Source: Pantoea sp. Nvir (GTDB lineage: Bacteria > Pseudomonadota > Gammaproteobacteria > Enterobacterales > Enterobacteriaceae). From it: DNA of 64,000 nt. Below are positions 35,107-45,070 of this stretch, one piece after another. The stretch lies in assembly GCF_009829915.1 (NCBI RefSeq), contig NZ_SZZW01000001.1, positions 372,001 through 436,000 on the forward strand, read 5' to 3'. The position numbers and the translations under genes were made by a program. Numbering within the stretch: the stretch's first letter is position 1; every line of letters starts with the position of its first letter. The notes under the pieces were generated by a model. It had not been told where the DNA came from. It did no database searches and saw only the letters and a list, made by a program, of their open reading frames with translations.

Positions 35107-36093
35107 ATGTCAACTCAACTTTCAATAGCAAATTTCAATTTTCAGACGGCGGGAAAAGAAGTACTACGTATTGAACGTGAAAGTCTAGAACAGCTAGACC
35201 AGTATATTAACGACGATTTCGCACGTGCCTGTGAGATGATTTATCTCTGTCAAGGAAAAGTGGTAGTGATGGGCATGGGCAAATCGGGCTATATAGGGAA
35301 AAAAATAGCTGCTACTTTCGCTAGTACCGGTACCCCTGCTTTTTTCGTGCATGCAAGCGAAGCTAACCACGGAGATATTGGGATGGTTGACAACAGCGAC
35401 ATAGTGCTTGCTATCTCAAACAGTGGCGAATCAAATGATATTTTAGCACTGATCCCAGTATTAAAACGGCAGCATATCAAACTCATCTGTATCACGAGTC
35501 GTGTTAATAGCGCCATGGGTCGCCTCGCTGATGTGAATCTATGTATAAAAGTACTGCAGGAAGCCTGTCCTCTCGGTCTCACACCGACTAGCAGTACTAC
35601 TGCAACGTTGGTGATGGGTGATGCGCTTGCGGTAGCGCTGCTTGAGGCACGTGGCTTTACTACTGAAGATTTCGCGTTATCACATCCGGGAGGTGCGCTA
35701 GGGCGTAAATTACTGTTGCATGTTAGTGACATTATGCACAGCGGAAACGAGATCCCACACGTCACGCGTGATGCCTCACTACGCGACGCGCTGTTGGAGG
35801 TTACGCGTAAAAATTTAGGCATGACTGTAATCGTCGATGATCTCATGAAAATTGAAGGCATTTTTACCGACGGAGACCTACGCCGTGTCTTTGATATGGG
35901 GATTGATTTCCGAAATGCCACTATTTCAGAAGTAATGACTCATGGAGGTATTCGGATACGCCCTAATGTGCTAGCGGTAGATGCATTAAATCTGATGCAA
36001 AAGAAAAATATTACTACACTACTAGTAGCCGATGATTATCGGCTACTAGGTGTGGTACATATGCATGACCTGTTGCGTGCAGGGGTAATATGA
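35107..36093 (+). CDS. kdsD: D-arabinose 5-phosphate isomerase
   Basis: Makes arabinose-5-P from ribulose-5-P for KDO and hence LPS. 328 residues from ATG 35107 (AAGGA upstream), exactly E. coli length; the frame upstream belongs to the yrbG relic. SIS domain with VVVMGMGKSGYIGKKIAATFASTGTP, ISNSGES and SSTTATLVMGDALAVALL, then two CBS domains (VSDIMHSG to DGDLRRVF and ISEVMTHG to LLRAGVI). Bases 36022-36049 hold a 12-bp perfect inverted repeat. Confidence 0.97.
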   Translation: MSTQLSIANFNFQTAGKEVLRIERESLEQLDQYINDDFARACEMIYLCQGKVVVMGMGKSGYIGKKIAATFASTGTPAFFVHASEANHGDIGMVDNSDIVLAISNSGESNDILALIPVLKRQHIKLICITSRVNSAMGRLADVNLCIKVLQEACPLGLTPTSSTTATLVMGDALAVALLEARGFTTEDFALSHPGGALGRKLLLHVSDIMHSGNEIPHVTRDASLRDALLEVTRKNLGMTVIVDDLMKIEGIFTDGDLRRVFDMGIDFRNATISEVMTHGGIRIRPNVLAVDALNLMQKKNITTLLVADDYRLLGVVHMHDLLRAGVI

Positions 36094-36109
36094 ACATGAA
36101 AGATAATTT

Positions 36110-36515
36110 CTTTAAATATTCTTCTAATTCTAATTTAGAAACCTGATGCTAATCTAGCAATCTAATAATGTTAGACGCATGCTAGCTGATTCATCTAATC
36201 TCACATGAATGGCTCTTCATAATCGGACATGAGTAATTTATGATGGTCAATAATGACTAAGCGCTAAAGATCTGTAGAGTGTCCCCTAGTGACAACATTT
36301 TTCATTTGCCAATTTCTAGCAAAATTGGGGGGGGCTATATGTTACCAAACTTAATTTGCGCCTAATGGATGTGTTTGGTCTATTGAGAACTCTTGGATGC
36401 TATCGCTTGCCGATGAGCAAACCCCTGTCACCTGTATCGGCGGCGATCTAGCTTAATCAAATGATGGTCTAAATTGACTCTGAGCATAACAGTCGCCGAC
36501 AAACATCCGATATTG
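36110..36515 (+). pseudogene. kdsC: kdsC relic (KDO 8-phosphate phosphatase)
   Basis: Between kdsD and lptC, where E. coli has kdsC, only frame-broken fragments remain. IMLDAC...LIHLISHMNG near 36165-36225 fits LILDVDGVLSDGLIYMGNNG; ENSWMLSLADEQTPVTCIGGDLA near 36380-36450 fits the segment around ENVAYVGDDLI; ITVADKHPIL near 36485-36515 fits VAVADAHPLL. A G8 homopolymer at 36327-36334 lies inside. The catalytic Asp motif is destroyed. Confidence 0.75.
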
Positions 36516-36591
36516 TTCTGCTTTCCATGAATTATGTAACTTTGCTTTAATGATTTATAAAAAGTTTTGATAATATCGAAAGGCAGTGAGC

Positions 36592-37170
36592 ATGAGTAAA
36601 AGCAGACGTTGGATAACGCTCATTCTAGCCTTGATTGCACTGTTACTACTCGGCCGGAACCTAACTAGCAAAGATGAAAGCAGTGCGCTGAGCGCTACTA
36701 AAAACCAGACATCTACCTATATTAGCATGAATTCGAACACCATCATTTATAACACTGAAGGTGCGCTGATATACAGGATAACATCAGATAAAATAACCTA
36801 TTTTACAGTGAATAAAGTCAGCTGGTTTCACAATCCAGCCATCACTACTTATGACGAACATCAAGTACCGAACTGGTCCGCACGTGCTGATACAGCTAGA
36901 CTGAGTAATGATCATATGTTGTATCTATATGGACATGTTGAAGTGAATACCTTAATGCATAATTCTCAGCTTCAATTTATTAAAACGGATAGTGCGCGGG
37001 TTAGCCTAATCTCACAAAATGTGACTTCTAACGATAAGGTTATATTTTTTGGGCGAGGCTTTAGATCTGCTGGTATGAAGATGTGTGGAAATTTAAAGAA
37101 AAAAACCGCTCAGTTGATTGGGAAGGTTAAAACTTATTATGAAATTAAAAATATACACCAACAGCATTAA
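36592..37170 (+). CDS. lptC: LPS export protein LptC
   Basis: Bitopic inner-membrane protein that receives LPS from LptB2FG and passes it to LptA. 192 residues from ATG 36592 (a GTG six bases upstream is possible) against 191. N-terminal transmembrane helix (WITLILALIALLLLG) and beta-jellyroll with NTEGALIYRI, PNWSARADTARLSNDHMLYLYGHVEVN and the C-terminal GNLKKKTAQLIGKVKTYYEI. Overlaps lptA by 32 bases. Confidence 0.94.
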   Translation: MSKSRRWITLILALIALLLLGRNLTSKDESSALSATKNQTSTYISMNSNTIIYNTEGALIYRITSDKITYFTVNKVSWFHNPAITTYDEHQVPNWSARADTARLSNDHMLYLYGHVEVNTLMHNSQLQFIKTDSARVSLISQNVTSNDKVIFFGRGFRSAGMKMCGNLKKKTAQLIGKVKTYYEIKNIHQQH

Positions 37171-37687
37171 GTTTTTCCTAATCATGGTGATACTAGTAAT
37201 AACCAGCTTACCCGTGCTAGCAGTGACTAGCGATTTGGATAAACCCATTAATGTTGAATCCGAGAAGCAAGCGTTAGATCTGCAAGGTAATGTAGCAACT
37301 TTTACTGGAAACGTTATCGTAACCCAGGGCACCATCAAAATCACTGCTGATAAAGTCTTGGTGACACGTCCCAACGGCAATAGTAATAAAACTATAGTTG
37401 ATGCTTATGGTAATCCTGCAACCTTTTATCAAATGCAGGATAATGGCAAACCTCTACATAGTCACGCCGCTAAGTTGCACTATGAACTCGCAAAAGATTT
37501 TATTGAGTTAATTGGTAATGCTTATATCGAGCAGCTAGATAGTAATATCACAGGAGACCACATAACCTATTTAGTGAAGGAGCAAAGAATGCAGGCATAT
37601 GGCCAGGGACGGAATAAGCGTGTAACAACCGTGCTTATGCCGTCACAGATACATGAAAAAAACACTAACATCCAGAAAAAAAACTGA
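37139..37687 (+). CDS. lptA: LPS transport periplasmic protein LptA
   Basis: Periplasmic bridge protein for LPS transfer to the outer membrane. Signal peptide (MKLKIYTNSIKFFLIMVILV then LPVLA), then the jellyroll: LDLQGNVATFTGNVIVTQGTIKITADKV, FYQMQDNGKP, AKDFIELIGNAYIEQLDSNITGD and HITYLVKEQRMQAYG. 182 residues from ATG 37139 against 185; the start overlapping lptC matches enteric arrangement. Confidence 0.95.
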   Translation: MKLKIYTNSIKFFLIMVILVITSLPVLAVTSDLDKPINVESEKQALDLQGNVATFTGNVIVTQGTIKITADKVLVTRPNGNSNKTIVDAYGNPATFYQMQDNGKPLHSHAAKLHYELAKDFIELIGNAYIEQLDSNITGDHITYLVKEQRMQAYGQGRNKRVTTVLMPSQIHEKNTNIQKKN

Positions 37688-37696
37688 TAGGCGGCT

Positions 37697-38422
37697 ATGG
37701 CTATACTCATCGCAAAAAACCTAGCAAAGTCCTATAAAGGACGTCCCGTAGTAAAAAATGTCAGCCTACAGGTAAAATCTGGTGAGATCGTAGGTCTGCT
37801 CGGCCCCAACGGGGCAGGTAAAACTACTACTTTTTATATGGTTGTTGGCATTATTCCATGCGACAGCGGTCGAATTTTTATCGACAAGGATGATATCAGC
37901 ATTCTCCCACTCCATGCGCGAGCGCGTCGTGGCATCGGCTACTTACCGCAGGAAGCATCTATTTTTCGTCGTCTGAGTGTCTATGATAACTTGATGGCGG
38001 TACTACAGATCCGTAACGACCTTACTGAAGGACAACGTCGAGATCGTGCCAATGAGCTAATGGAAGAATTCCATATCTATCATCTGCACAGAAACATGGG
38101 TCAGGCACTCTCAGGCGGTGAACGTCGCCGCGTGGAGATCGCTCGTGCTCTGGCGGCGAATCCCAAATTTATACTCCTGGATGAGCCATTTGCCGGAGTG
38201 GATCCTATATCAATTATCGATATCAAAAATATCATCAAGCACTTACGTACTAGAGGTCTCGGCGTATTAATTACCGATCACAATGTACGAGAAACCCTAG
38301 CAGTGTGCGAACGCTCCTATATAGTTAGCCAAGGCCATTTAATCGCCCATGGCACACCTAATGAAATTCTTTTAGATGAGCAAGTTAAACAAGTTTATTT
38401 GGGCAAAGATTTCAGACTTTGA
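37697..38422 (+). CDS. lptB: LPS export ABC transporter ATPase LptB
   Basis: Energises LPS extraction with LptFG. 241 residues, E. coli length. Walker [14 protein letters not shown] near residue 37, Q-loop YLPQEAS, signature [16 protein letters not shown] near 140, Walker [14 protein letters not shown] and H-loop TDHNVRETL. Nine bases after lptA in the kdsD-lptCAB-rpoN cluster. Confidence 0.98.
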   Translation: MAILIAKNLAKSYKGRPVVKNVSLQVKSGEIVGLLGPNGAGKTTTFYMVVGIIPCDSGRIFIDKDDISILPLHARARRGIGYLPQEASIFRRLSVYDNLMAVLQIRNDLTEGQRRDRANELMEEFHIYHLHRNMGQALSGGERRRVEIARALAANPKFILLDEPFAGVDPISIIDIKNIIKHLRTRGLGVLITDHNVRETLAVCERSYIVSQGHLIAHGTPNEILLDEQVKQVYLGKDFRL

Positions 38423-38469
38423 TAAGGTGTCGTTAATACGACATTAGCTTAGGAAATGCTGTCCTGAAT

Positions 38470-39921
38470 ATGAAGCAAGGTTTACAACTTAGGCTTAGCC
38501 AACAGCTAGCGATGACTCCTCAGTTGCAGCAGGCAATTCGTTTACTACAGCTCTCTACACTTGAGCTTCGACAGGAGCTACAACTAGCGCTAGAAAGTAA
38601 TCCGCTCCTGGAACAAGCCGAAGTACACGAAGAAGTCGACAACCTCGAGTATCTTGAGTATAAGGAAAATGAAGTACAAGACACTCTCGATGCTCTTGAA
38701 CAGAAAGAAATACCAGACGATCTACCGCTTGATGCTACTTGGGATGCGCTCTATACCGCGGGCACACCTTCAGGTACTGATACTGACTACCAGTATGACG
38801 ATTTACCAGTCTATCAAGGCGAAACAACCCAATCACTACAAGATTATTTGATGTGGCAAGTTGATTTGACACCTTTCACTGAAACCGATCGAGCTATTGC
38901 CACTTCGATTATAGATGCTATTGACGATACAGGGTATCTTACTATTTCGCTTGATGAGATCCTTGATAGTCTAGGCAATGAAGAGCTAATGCTGGCCGAA
39001 ATCGAGACAGTACTAAAACGTATTCAACTCTTTGATCCTGTCGGCGTCGGCGCTCGCGATCTGCGCGACTGCCTGCTGGTACAACTCTCACAGTTCTCCA
39101 ATGCTCATCAGGCTACGCCGATTCTATCCTCAGCCCTTCTGATCGTCAGAGAGCATCTTAATATGCTAGCTAACCATGATTTTCGTAGCTTGATGCGCGT
39201 TACTCGTTTTAAAGAAGATGTTCTGAAAGAGGCAATGTTACTTATCCAGTCACTAGATCCACTTCCGGGACAAGCAGTGTGTACCAGCATACCAGAATAT
39301 GTGATTCCCGATGTGTTAGTACGCAAAATTGGCAATTGCTGGATGGTTGACCTTAATAATGATAGCCTGCCGCGCCTGAGGATTAATGAGCACTACGCGG
39401 CTATGGACGGTTCCGCGCGTAACAATAGTGATAATCAGTTTATACGTAGCAATTTGCAGGAAGCTCGATGGCTAATCAAAAGCCTGGAAAGCCGTAATGA
39501 GACACTGCTGAAAGTGACACACTGCATTGTCGACCAGCAGCGAGCTTTTTTTGAACAGGGCGATGAGTTTATGCGTCCGATGGTGTTGGCAGATATTGCC
39601 CAAGCCGTAAATATGCATGAATCCACTATTTCTCGTGTGACGGCGCAGAAGTACCTGCACAGCCCGCGTGGTATCTTTGAACTCAAATATTTTTTTTCCA
39701 GCCACGTAAATACCGAAGGTGGAGGTGTAGCCTCATCAACGGCCATTCGAGCAATAATAAAAAAATTAATCTTAGTAGAAAATTCTGCTAAACCATTGAG
39801 TGATAGCAAGCTTACCTCCATATTATCCGAGTACGGTATTATAGTAGCACGTCGAACCGTTGCTAAATATCGCGAATCTTTATCTATCCCTCCATCGAAC
39901 CAGCGCAAGCAGCTAGTTTGA
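38470..39921 (+). CDS. rpoN: RNA polymerase sigma-54 factor
   Basis: Alternative sigma factor for -24/-12 promoters that needs AAA+ activators. 483 residues against 477. The Gln-rich region I ([29 protein letters not shown]), the acidic region II, the core-binding domain, the helix-turn-helix ([27 protein letters not shown]) and the RpoN box ([12 protein letters not shown]) are all intact. Follows lptB as in enterics. No sigma-54 activator gene is in the window, so targets cannot be deduced. Confidence 0.97.
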   Translation: MKQGLQLRLSQQLAMTPQLQQAIRLLQLSTLELRQELQLALESNPLLEQAEVHEEVDNLEYLEYKENEVQDTLDALEQKEIPDDLPLDATWDALYTAGTPSGTDTDYQYDDLPVYQGETTQSLQDYLMWQVDLTPFTETDRAIATSIIDAIDDTGYLTISLDEILDSLGNEELMLAEIETVLKRIQLFDPVGVGARDLRDCLLVQLSQFSNAHQATPILSSALLIVREHLNMLANHDFRSLMRVTRFKEDVLKEAMLLIQSLDPLPGQAVCTSIPEYVIPDVLVRKIGNCWMVDLNNDSLPRLRINEHYAAMDGSARNNSDNQFIRSNLQEARWLIKSLESRNETLLKVTHCIVDQQRAFFEQGDEFMRPMVLADIAQAVNMHESTISRVTAQKYLHSPRGIFELKYFFSSHVNTEGGGVASSTAIRAIIKKLILVENSAKPLSDSKLTSILSEYGIIVARRTVAKYRESLSIPPSNQRKQLV

Positions 39922-39943
39922 CAGAAAAAAGCAGGAAACCCCT

Positions 39944-40235
39944 ATGCGTCTGAACATTACTAGACAACATATTGAAATAAATGAACTATTATGTGCATTT
40001 ATCAACAATAAATTTTCTAAAATGGAATACTATTTTTATAAAAACAATCCAATCAATATTGGCATTTTGATCTAAAAGTAGAGACGATCTGTCTTATTGG
40101 AGAATGAACGTTACACATCAAGAGTATTGATGTTGTACGTTACATAAGAAGCGGAAGATATGTACACAGCGATTGGCGGACTGCTTGATACTCCTGATTG
40201 TCAATTCATCCGACATAAATACACATTGAAAAATA
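39944..40235 (+). pseudogene. hpf: hpf relic (ribosome hibernation promoting factor)
   Basis: Starts like E. coli HPF (MRLNITRQHIEIN against MQLNITGNNVEIT, then FINNKFSKMEYYF), hits a stop, and continues in other frames with LKVE and near 40155-40200 AEDMYTAIGGLLDT against AEGQDMYAAIDGLIDK. Located between rpoN and ptsN exactly as in E. coli. Frameshifts and stops make it non-functional. A C8 tract lies just downstream (40297-40304). Confidence 0.85.
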
Positions 40236-40397
40236 TTAATCTACACGCTTTCAGAGTGTGTGCGGCTTGCTGTTTACGGCGGTCTAAGTGGAGGAACCCC
40301 CCCCTAATTATGCCATCTTTTGCAAGCGCTACAAGATATCACGCAGTCTTTAAATTCGTCAGGCATGTGATGATGCTATGAACTTGCAAGTGAAACA

Positions 40398-40877
40398 ATG
40401 ATGAACAAAGAACTGACATTAGAAATGAGCACCGTGTTAAAACCTAACTGTACGCGTAGAGGCATACATTGCAAGAGTAAAAAGCGTGCAATAGAAATTA
40501 TTAGCGAAATAGCGGCTCAACAGCTCAATATGTCACCTCAAAAGCTTTTTGAAGCAATTCAAACACGTGAACGTATGGGTAGCACTGGTATAGGCAATGG
40601 TATTGCAATCCCGCATGGTAAGCTGGAAGAAGATGCACTGCATGCTATAGGAGTCTTTATCAGTCTTTATCAACCTATCGCTTTTAATGCGGTAGATAAT
40701 CAGCCGGTTGATCTATTATTCGCGCTGCTAGTTCCAGCGGATCAGTGCAAAACTCATCTGCACACCCTGTCTCTAGTCGCGAAACGCCTAGCGGATAAAA
40801 CTATTTGCCGCCGCTTGCGGGCGGCAAAAAGTGATGAAGATCTGTATGCCATCATTACAGCAGTTCCAAAGGAGTAG
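40398..40877 (+). CDS. ptsN: Nitrogen PTS EIIA component (EIIA-Ntr)
   Basis: Regulatory phosphoacceptor of the PTS-Ntr chain; in E. coli it controls potassium and phosphate signalling. 159 residues against 163. Phosphorylatable His in [16 protein letters not shown] near residue 72; [40 protein letters not shown] is almost invariant. ATG 40398 and 40401 are both possible. Followed by rapZ and npr. Confidence 0.96.
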   Translation: MMNKELTLEMSTVLKPNCTRRGIHCKSKKRAIEIISEIAAQQLNMSPQKLFEAIQTRERMGSTGIGNGIAIPHGKLEEDALHAIGVFISLYQPIAFNAVDNQPVDLLFALLVPADQCKTHLHTLSLVAKRLADKTICRRLRAAKSDEDLYAIITAVPKE

Positions 40878-40941
40878 TAACGCGTGTTGCAATTTTATCG
40901 GTGCGCATTCCGTGTTTAAAATAGGGGGGGAGCATAAAGTC

Positions 40942-41790
40942 ATGGTGCTGATGATCGTTAGCGGTCGTTCAGGTTCAGGAAAATCGGGGGCGCTACGTGC
41001 TCTGGAAGATATGGGATTTTACTGCGTAGATAACTTGCCCGTGGCTCTGTTACCAGAGCTAGCGCACTCCCTTGTAGCGCGTAATATTTCGGCGGCCATC
41101 AGTATCGATGTACGTAATATGCCAGAATCACCAGAAATTTTTGATACCGCATTTAATAATCTGCCAGACGCTTTTTCACCACAGTGGCTGTTTTTAGATG
41201 CCGACCGTCACACACTCATTCGTCGTTACAGCGATACACGTCGTCTACATCCACTCTCTAGTAAAAACTTGTCACTAGAAAATGCGATTGATGAAGAAAA
41301 TACTTTACTGGAACCTCTGCGCTCGCGCGCTGATTTAATAATCGATACATCAGAGATGTCAGTTCACGAGCTCGCAGAAATATTACGTACAAAGTTGCTG
41401 AACAAGCGTGAGCTGACGATGGTCTTCGAATCCTTTGGTTTCAAACATGGAATTCCCATTGATGCTGATTACGTCTTTGATGTGCGTTTTCTTCCCAACC
41501 CACATTGGGATCCTAAACTTCAAACAATGACTGGTCTCGATCGGCCTGTCATAACATTCCTTGAACAGCACATAGAAGTAAATCAATTTATTTACCAAAC
41601 GCGCAACTATCTAGAATTATGGCTACCTATGTTAGAAACTAACAACCGTAGCTATCTTACCATCGCTATCGGCTGTACCGGAGGTAAACACCGTTCAGTC
41701 TATATTGCGGAACAGCTGGCTGACTATTTTCGTTCATGTGGCAAAAATGTACAGTCTCGGCATCGCACTTTGGAAAAACACAAACCATGA
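40942..41790 (+). CDS. rapZ: RNase adapter protein RapZ
   Basis: Binds GlmZ/GlmY small RNAs and guides RNase E to GlmZ, tuning GlmS; also an ATP/GTP-binding P-loop protein. From ATG 40942 it has 282 residues against 284. Walker [32 protein letters not shown]-terminal RNA-binding region with [28 protein letters not shown] and SRHRTLEK. The tool-length extension upstream overlaps ptsN and lacks homology. A G7 tract precedes the start. Linked to glmM in this window through the same pathway. Confidence 0.96.
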   Translation: MVLMIVSGRSGSGKSGALRALEDMGFYCVDNLPVALLPELAHSLVARNISAAISIDVRNMPESPEIFDTAFNNLPDAFSPQWLFLDADRHTLIRRYSDTRRLHPLSSKNLSLENAIDEENTLLEPLRSRADLIIDTSEMSVHELAEILRTKLLNKRELTMVFESFGFKHGIPIDADYVFDVRFLPNPHWDPKLQTMTGLDRPVITFLEQHIEVNQFIYQTRNYLELWLPMLETNNRSYLTIAIGCTGGKHRSVYIAEQLADYFRSCGKNVQSRHRTLEKHKP

Positions 41791-42059
41791 CTGTTAAAAA
41801 AACCGTTAAAATCAAAAATAAGTATGGCATACATGCGCGTCCTGCTATGAAATTATTTGAATTGGTTAAAAGTTTTGATGCCGAAGTTTTACTGAGAAAT
41901 GAATCAGGCACCGAGGCAGAAGCGCGAAGTGTAATCGCATTACTGATGCTTGATTCAGAAAAAGGGGGGTACATTGAGATTGAATCCAGTGGCGCAGAAG
42001 AAAACCAAGCACTAGCGGTCGTAATAGAGTTTTTTGAGGCAGGCTTCGACGAAGAATAA
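41787..42059 (+). CDS. ptsO: Nitrogen PTS phosphocarrier NPr
   Basis: HPr-like carrier between PtsP and PtsN. 90 residues, E. coli length. Active-site His in [15 protein letters not shown] near residue 16; [23 protein letters not shown] conserved. ATGA overlap with rapZ shows translational coupling. A G6 tract lies within the gene at 41964-41969. PtsP must be encoded elsewhere for the chain to work. Confidence 0.96.
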   Translation: MTVKKTVKIKNKYGIHARPAMKLFELVKSFDAEVLLRNESGTEAEARSVIALLMLDSEKGGYIEIESSGAEENQALAVVIEFFEAGFDEE

Positions 42060-42969
42060 TCCTAGTGCAAGTAATCTCCCTGTAGAAATTCCTTCTTAAC
42101 CCATCTTACGCAGAATCAACAGCTAACATTACTTTAATAACTACTCTTTGGCATGAAAAAGCTGCGCATAATTCATTGAGTTAGTTTTAAAAAAATGCTG
42201 AGAGCCTGATCAGATTAAATTACCTTTCTTACGGAAAGATTAATTACGCCAATATAACGAAGAAAAATATCTCAAAAAAGTATCAGCATACAATTAGAAA
42301 ATAATTTTTTTAATTTGCTAAATTACCCATTTAATTTTTTTATGTTCAAATACTTCTCAATGTCATATCTTATGGCGAATTTTCACGCAAGAGCTAACTA
42401 ACTTGCTAAGTAAGTGCTAGAATCTACAAAGCATCGCCCAATACTACTTGTAATACCTCCCTTAATTATAGCAATAGCATCTTCCCCCCCTAGTGTTAAC
42501 ACCACAGCATCTTAACACCATAATTGAACATATTGACCATTACCGCCTACAGCTCTTTAAAATTGTTCCAAACAGTCAGTTTACACACTGCTGTGCTAGT
42601 TTATGGTTCTGTAGCGGAGTAAGCTGAATTAGAGGAGAGCACTTCGTAGATTTTTAACAGGATCGAGTAAATTAAATGTAAGGCGCTTAGTTACAGCGTA
42701 ACCCGCTAGATCAGTTTCGCATCTTAAAATATATGCACCGTGGAAGAATACCATTCTCACGAACTCAGAGATAGTATGCACTTTATAACACTCTCTTCAG
42801 AACGGGGAATACAGTACTTGTCAAGAATATTTAAAGGTGGATACTGTCCTAAAAACAGTCCACGGTTTTATTAAAACAGCGTTCCTTAGTTCCGAAAGTT
42901 CGGCTTCAGCCCTAGTTCTAAGATCCTCTAGTCTACAAATACTTGCAAATCTAGTACATTAACAACTTT
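42060..42969. other. Gene graveyard after npr
   Basis: About 900 bases without genes. It leads into the gltB relic; in E. coli arcB, yhcC and related genes separate npr from gltB, so large deletions have occurred. I could not read fragments here. A C7 tract is at 42484-42490. Confidence 0.5.
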
Positions 42970-43345
42970 ATGACCGGAGACTATAATGACTATTTTGGTA
43001 AGGGTATGTCAAGTAGCACACTGTCGATTCGTCCATTAAGCGGTTCCACTTCTTTTAGCTACAAGCCACCATTACATGTAATACCTATCTTTACGGCAAG
43101 GCAAGCTATTTACCTACGGAAGAGATTACAAGTAATTCGAGGGACGTCACTTAACTTGGGCATAATTATTGTAATGAAAGGGACTGAAAATAACTATTAT
43201 GAATACATGGTTGGTGGTATCTCATCTGAACACTAGGTCATAACATCGTAAGATTCGGTGCAGAAATGAGAGACGGCTTCTCCTAGTACTGAATCAAGGC
43301 AGTGCATTCCATAAAGGAGATCCTTGCTAACTAGCTACACTAGTT
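42970..43345 (+). pseudogene. gltB: gltB relic (glutamate synthase large subunit), 3' fragment
   Basis: An 88-codon frame starts TGDYNDYFGKGMSSSTLSIRP, matching the GltB C-terminal beta-helix (GDANDYVGKGMAGG type), and reaches GIIIVMKGTENNYYEYMVGGI (GAITVVEGIGDNGCEYMTGGI in E. coli). After its stop the match resumes in another frame with FGAEMRDGF near 43260-43280 (FGAGMTGGF). Only about 130 of some 1,500 residues can be traced. Confidence 0.85.
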
Positions 43346-43619
43346 ATCGTATTTCTTACAGGTAAAACTTAAGTATAGTGATCTAAAGGGGGGGTGTTGT
43401 TAGGTCACCGTGTTCATTCCATAGCCGAGCTAAAAACAATTAAAAATAGAGAAAATGACTTTTGTATAAATTTACGAAATCTTTTCTGAAATCTATGCAA
43501 AATTAAGCTCATTGTTATTTTTCCTGTAAAAATAGACTCCTACTGCAAGTAAAGGTACCCAGTTCATAAATATATTGCTAACTGATTAACATTAGTAAAC
43601 GAAGCTCGAATAATTGAAA

Positions 43620-44345
43620 CGGCATATCTGTTGCACCAGGAATGGATGTGTTTGTGCGCAAAATTGCTTCCGTGTAGGCTGTTATACGTTGAACAATGAG
43701 TTTGGCGCAGTGACCATATCTAATATGAAGCATTATATTAATAATAAAGTAAGAGAGATTAGCTGTAACTCAGATATGTTGGTATAAAAGTGATTGGTAA
43801 GCACATAGCGATGATCTAACAGATCTAGCTGGTCTCACGCCGATATACTAATACGAAACCTCGTAAAAATAGTATTTACGATTGCTATCTAGAAATAGGA
43901 AGCTTGCTGCACTTCGGGATTTTGTTGTTCAACATTGAAAAAAAGATAATAATCAAACAATGAAAGATCTTCACTGTGATCTGTATTGAATATCACTTTA
44001 ATACGGAAGTAGAACATGATGTATAGATAAGAGCTCTGATAAACGCCTATAACGCAATTTTCCCTGGAGTAGAGACCCTTATATTGAGTTCGATGTACAG
44101 CAGGATAGAGAAGAGAATTAGCTGGCGTGTATGAAGCCTTAGCTGTTCCTAATCGCCCACAACAAACACACTATGGGATTTGCTAAGTAAAACTGAGCAG
44201 TTTCATATCCACATGGAAAGTAATCTTGTCTTAGTTCTAGGTTCTAGCGGGCAGATGGCTTTCGTCCGTACAGAATGGAGTGGCTTGCTAACTTTAAAGT
44301 TGAAGTGGCCATCTAAGAATACATTATCTCTCCAGAACATATAGA
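43620..44345 (+). pseudogene. gltD: gltD relic (glutamate synthase small subunit)
   Basis: Fragments follow GltD order. CYTLNNEFGAVTISNMKHYI with INNKVRE near 43678-43760 matches the [25 protein letters not shown] iron-sulfur domain; LFLIAHNKHTMGFA near 44145-44185 matches PFLIANTKQLMGF; FHIHMESNLVLVLGSSGQMA and FVRT near 44200-44275 match [26 protein letters not shown] (nucleotide-binding motif, now SSG). Stops and frameshifts break it everywhere. Confidence 0.85.
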
Positions 44346-44471
44346 GAGTGTTCTATCAAGCTAGAACCCTAAATTTTTGCTAATGACGACGAGGTGCATG
44401 GCTTGGATTTAGTATTAACGGCAATTACCGCATGCAGTTTAATGAGTCAGATTTTTACTCTACCTTACTAC

Positions 44472-45065
44472 CTATTTTACTATTCGTAGATATGGGCGGG
44501 TGCCGCGCGGTGGTGGATCGTCATCTGGTGCATTATTTTCCTCATCGCTAGCTTTATCTAGACGATCACCGTCAATTACTGATTTTATTATTCGCAGATA
44601 TGGGCGAGTGCCACGCGGTGGCGGATCATCATCTGGTGAATTATTCTGCTCACCGGTAGCGTTATCTAGACGATCACCGTCAATTACTGACATTATAGTA
44701 CGTGGCCTATCTTTTGTATCCTGTACACCTAATCCATAGATTGGCTCTGATTCAAATATTGTACCTGCACCATTTTCGCGTGCGTAAATTGCTAAGATAG
44801 CAGCCATTGGCACAGAAACCTGAAGCGGTATGCCACCGAAACGCGCACTAAAACGTACTTTTTCATTGCCAAGCTCAAGATTACCAACCGCGCGTGGTGC
44901 GATATTCAGTACAATCTGGCCGTCACGCACATATTCCAGAGGAACCTGGACGTCGGGTACGTTAACATCGACCACCAGATGTGGCGTTAGCTGGTTATCA
45001 ATTAGCCAATCGTAAAAAGCACGTAACATATAAGGACGACGAGCCGATATTTTTGATATTTTCAT
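44472..45065 (-). CDS. sspB: ClpXP adaptor SspB with duplicated C-terminal tail
   Basis: Delivers ssrA-tagged and other substrates to ClpXP. The N-terminal substrate-binding domain (RRPYMLRAFYDWLIDNQLTPHLVVDV, GQIVLNIAPRAVGNLEL, FSARFGGIPLQVSVP) is conserved. The flexible linker plus ClpX-binding XB motif (PPPRGTRPYLRI-[IV]K, E. coli PPRGGRPALRVVK) occurs twice in tandem, giving 197 residues against 165. The copies differ at 6 of 36 residues, so the event is not brand new and the frame has been kept. Six bases downstream of sspA. Confidence 0.96.
   Translation of the reverse strand: MKISKISARRPYMLRAFYDWLIDNQLTPHLVVDVNVPDVQVPLEYVRDGQIVLNIAPRAVGNLELGNEKVRFSARFGGIPLQVSVPMAAILAIYARENGAGTIFESEPIYGLGVQDTKDRPRTIMSVIDGDRLDNATGEQNNSPDDDPPPRGTRPYLRIIKSVIDGDRLDKASDEENNAPDDDPPPRGTRPYLRIVK
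44475..44690 (-). repeat. 108-bp in-frame tandem duplication in sspB
   Basis: Two adjacent 108-bp copies (44583-44690 and 44475-44582), each encoding 36 residues beginning SVIDGDRLD and ending with the ClpX-docking motif. They are similar but not identical at the DNA level. Confidence 0.92.
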
Positions 45066-45070
45066 AGCTC

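Noticed and set aside
40160-40381. 73-codon frame between rpoN and ptsN as a gene
   Set aside because: Its first part matches HPF after a frameshift; the rest is random.
42970-43236. 88-codon frame as a new small gene
   Set aside because: It aligns to the GltB C-terminal domain and is a pseudogene fragment.
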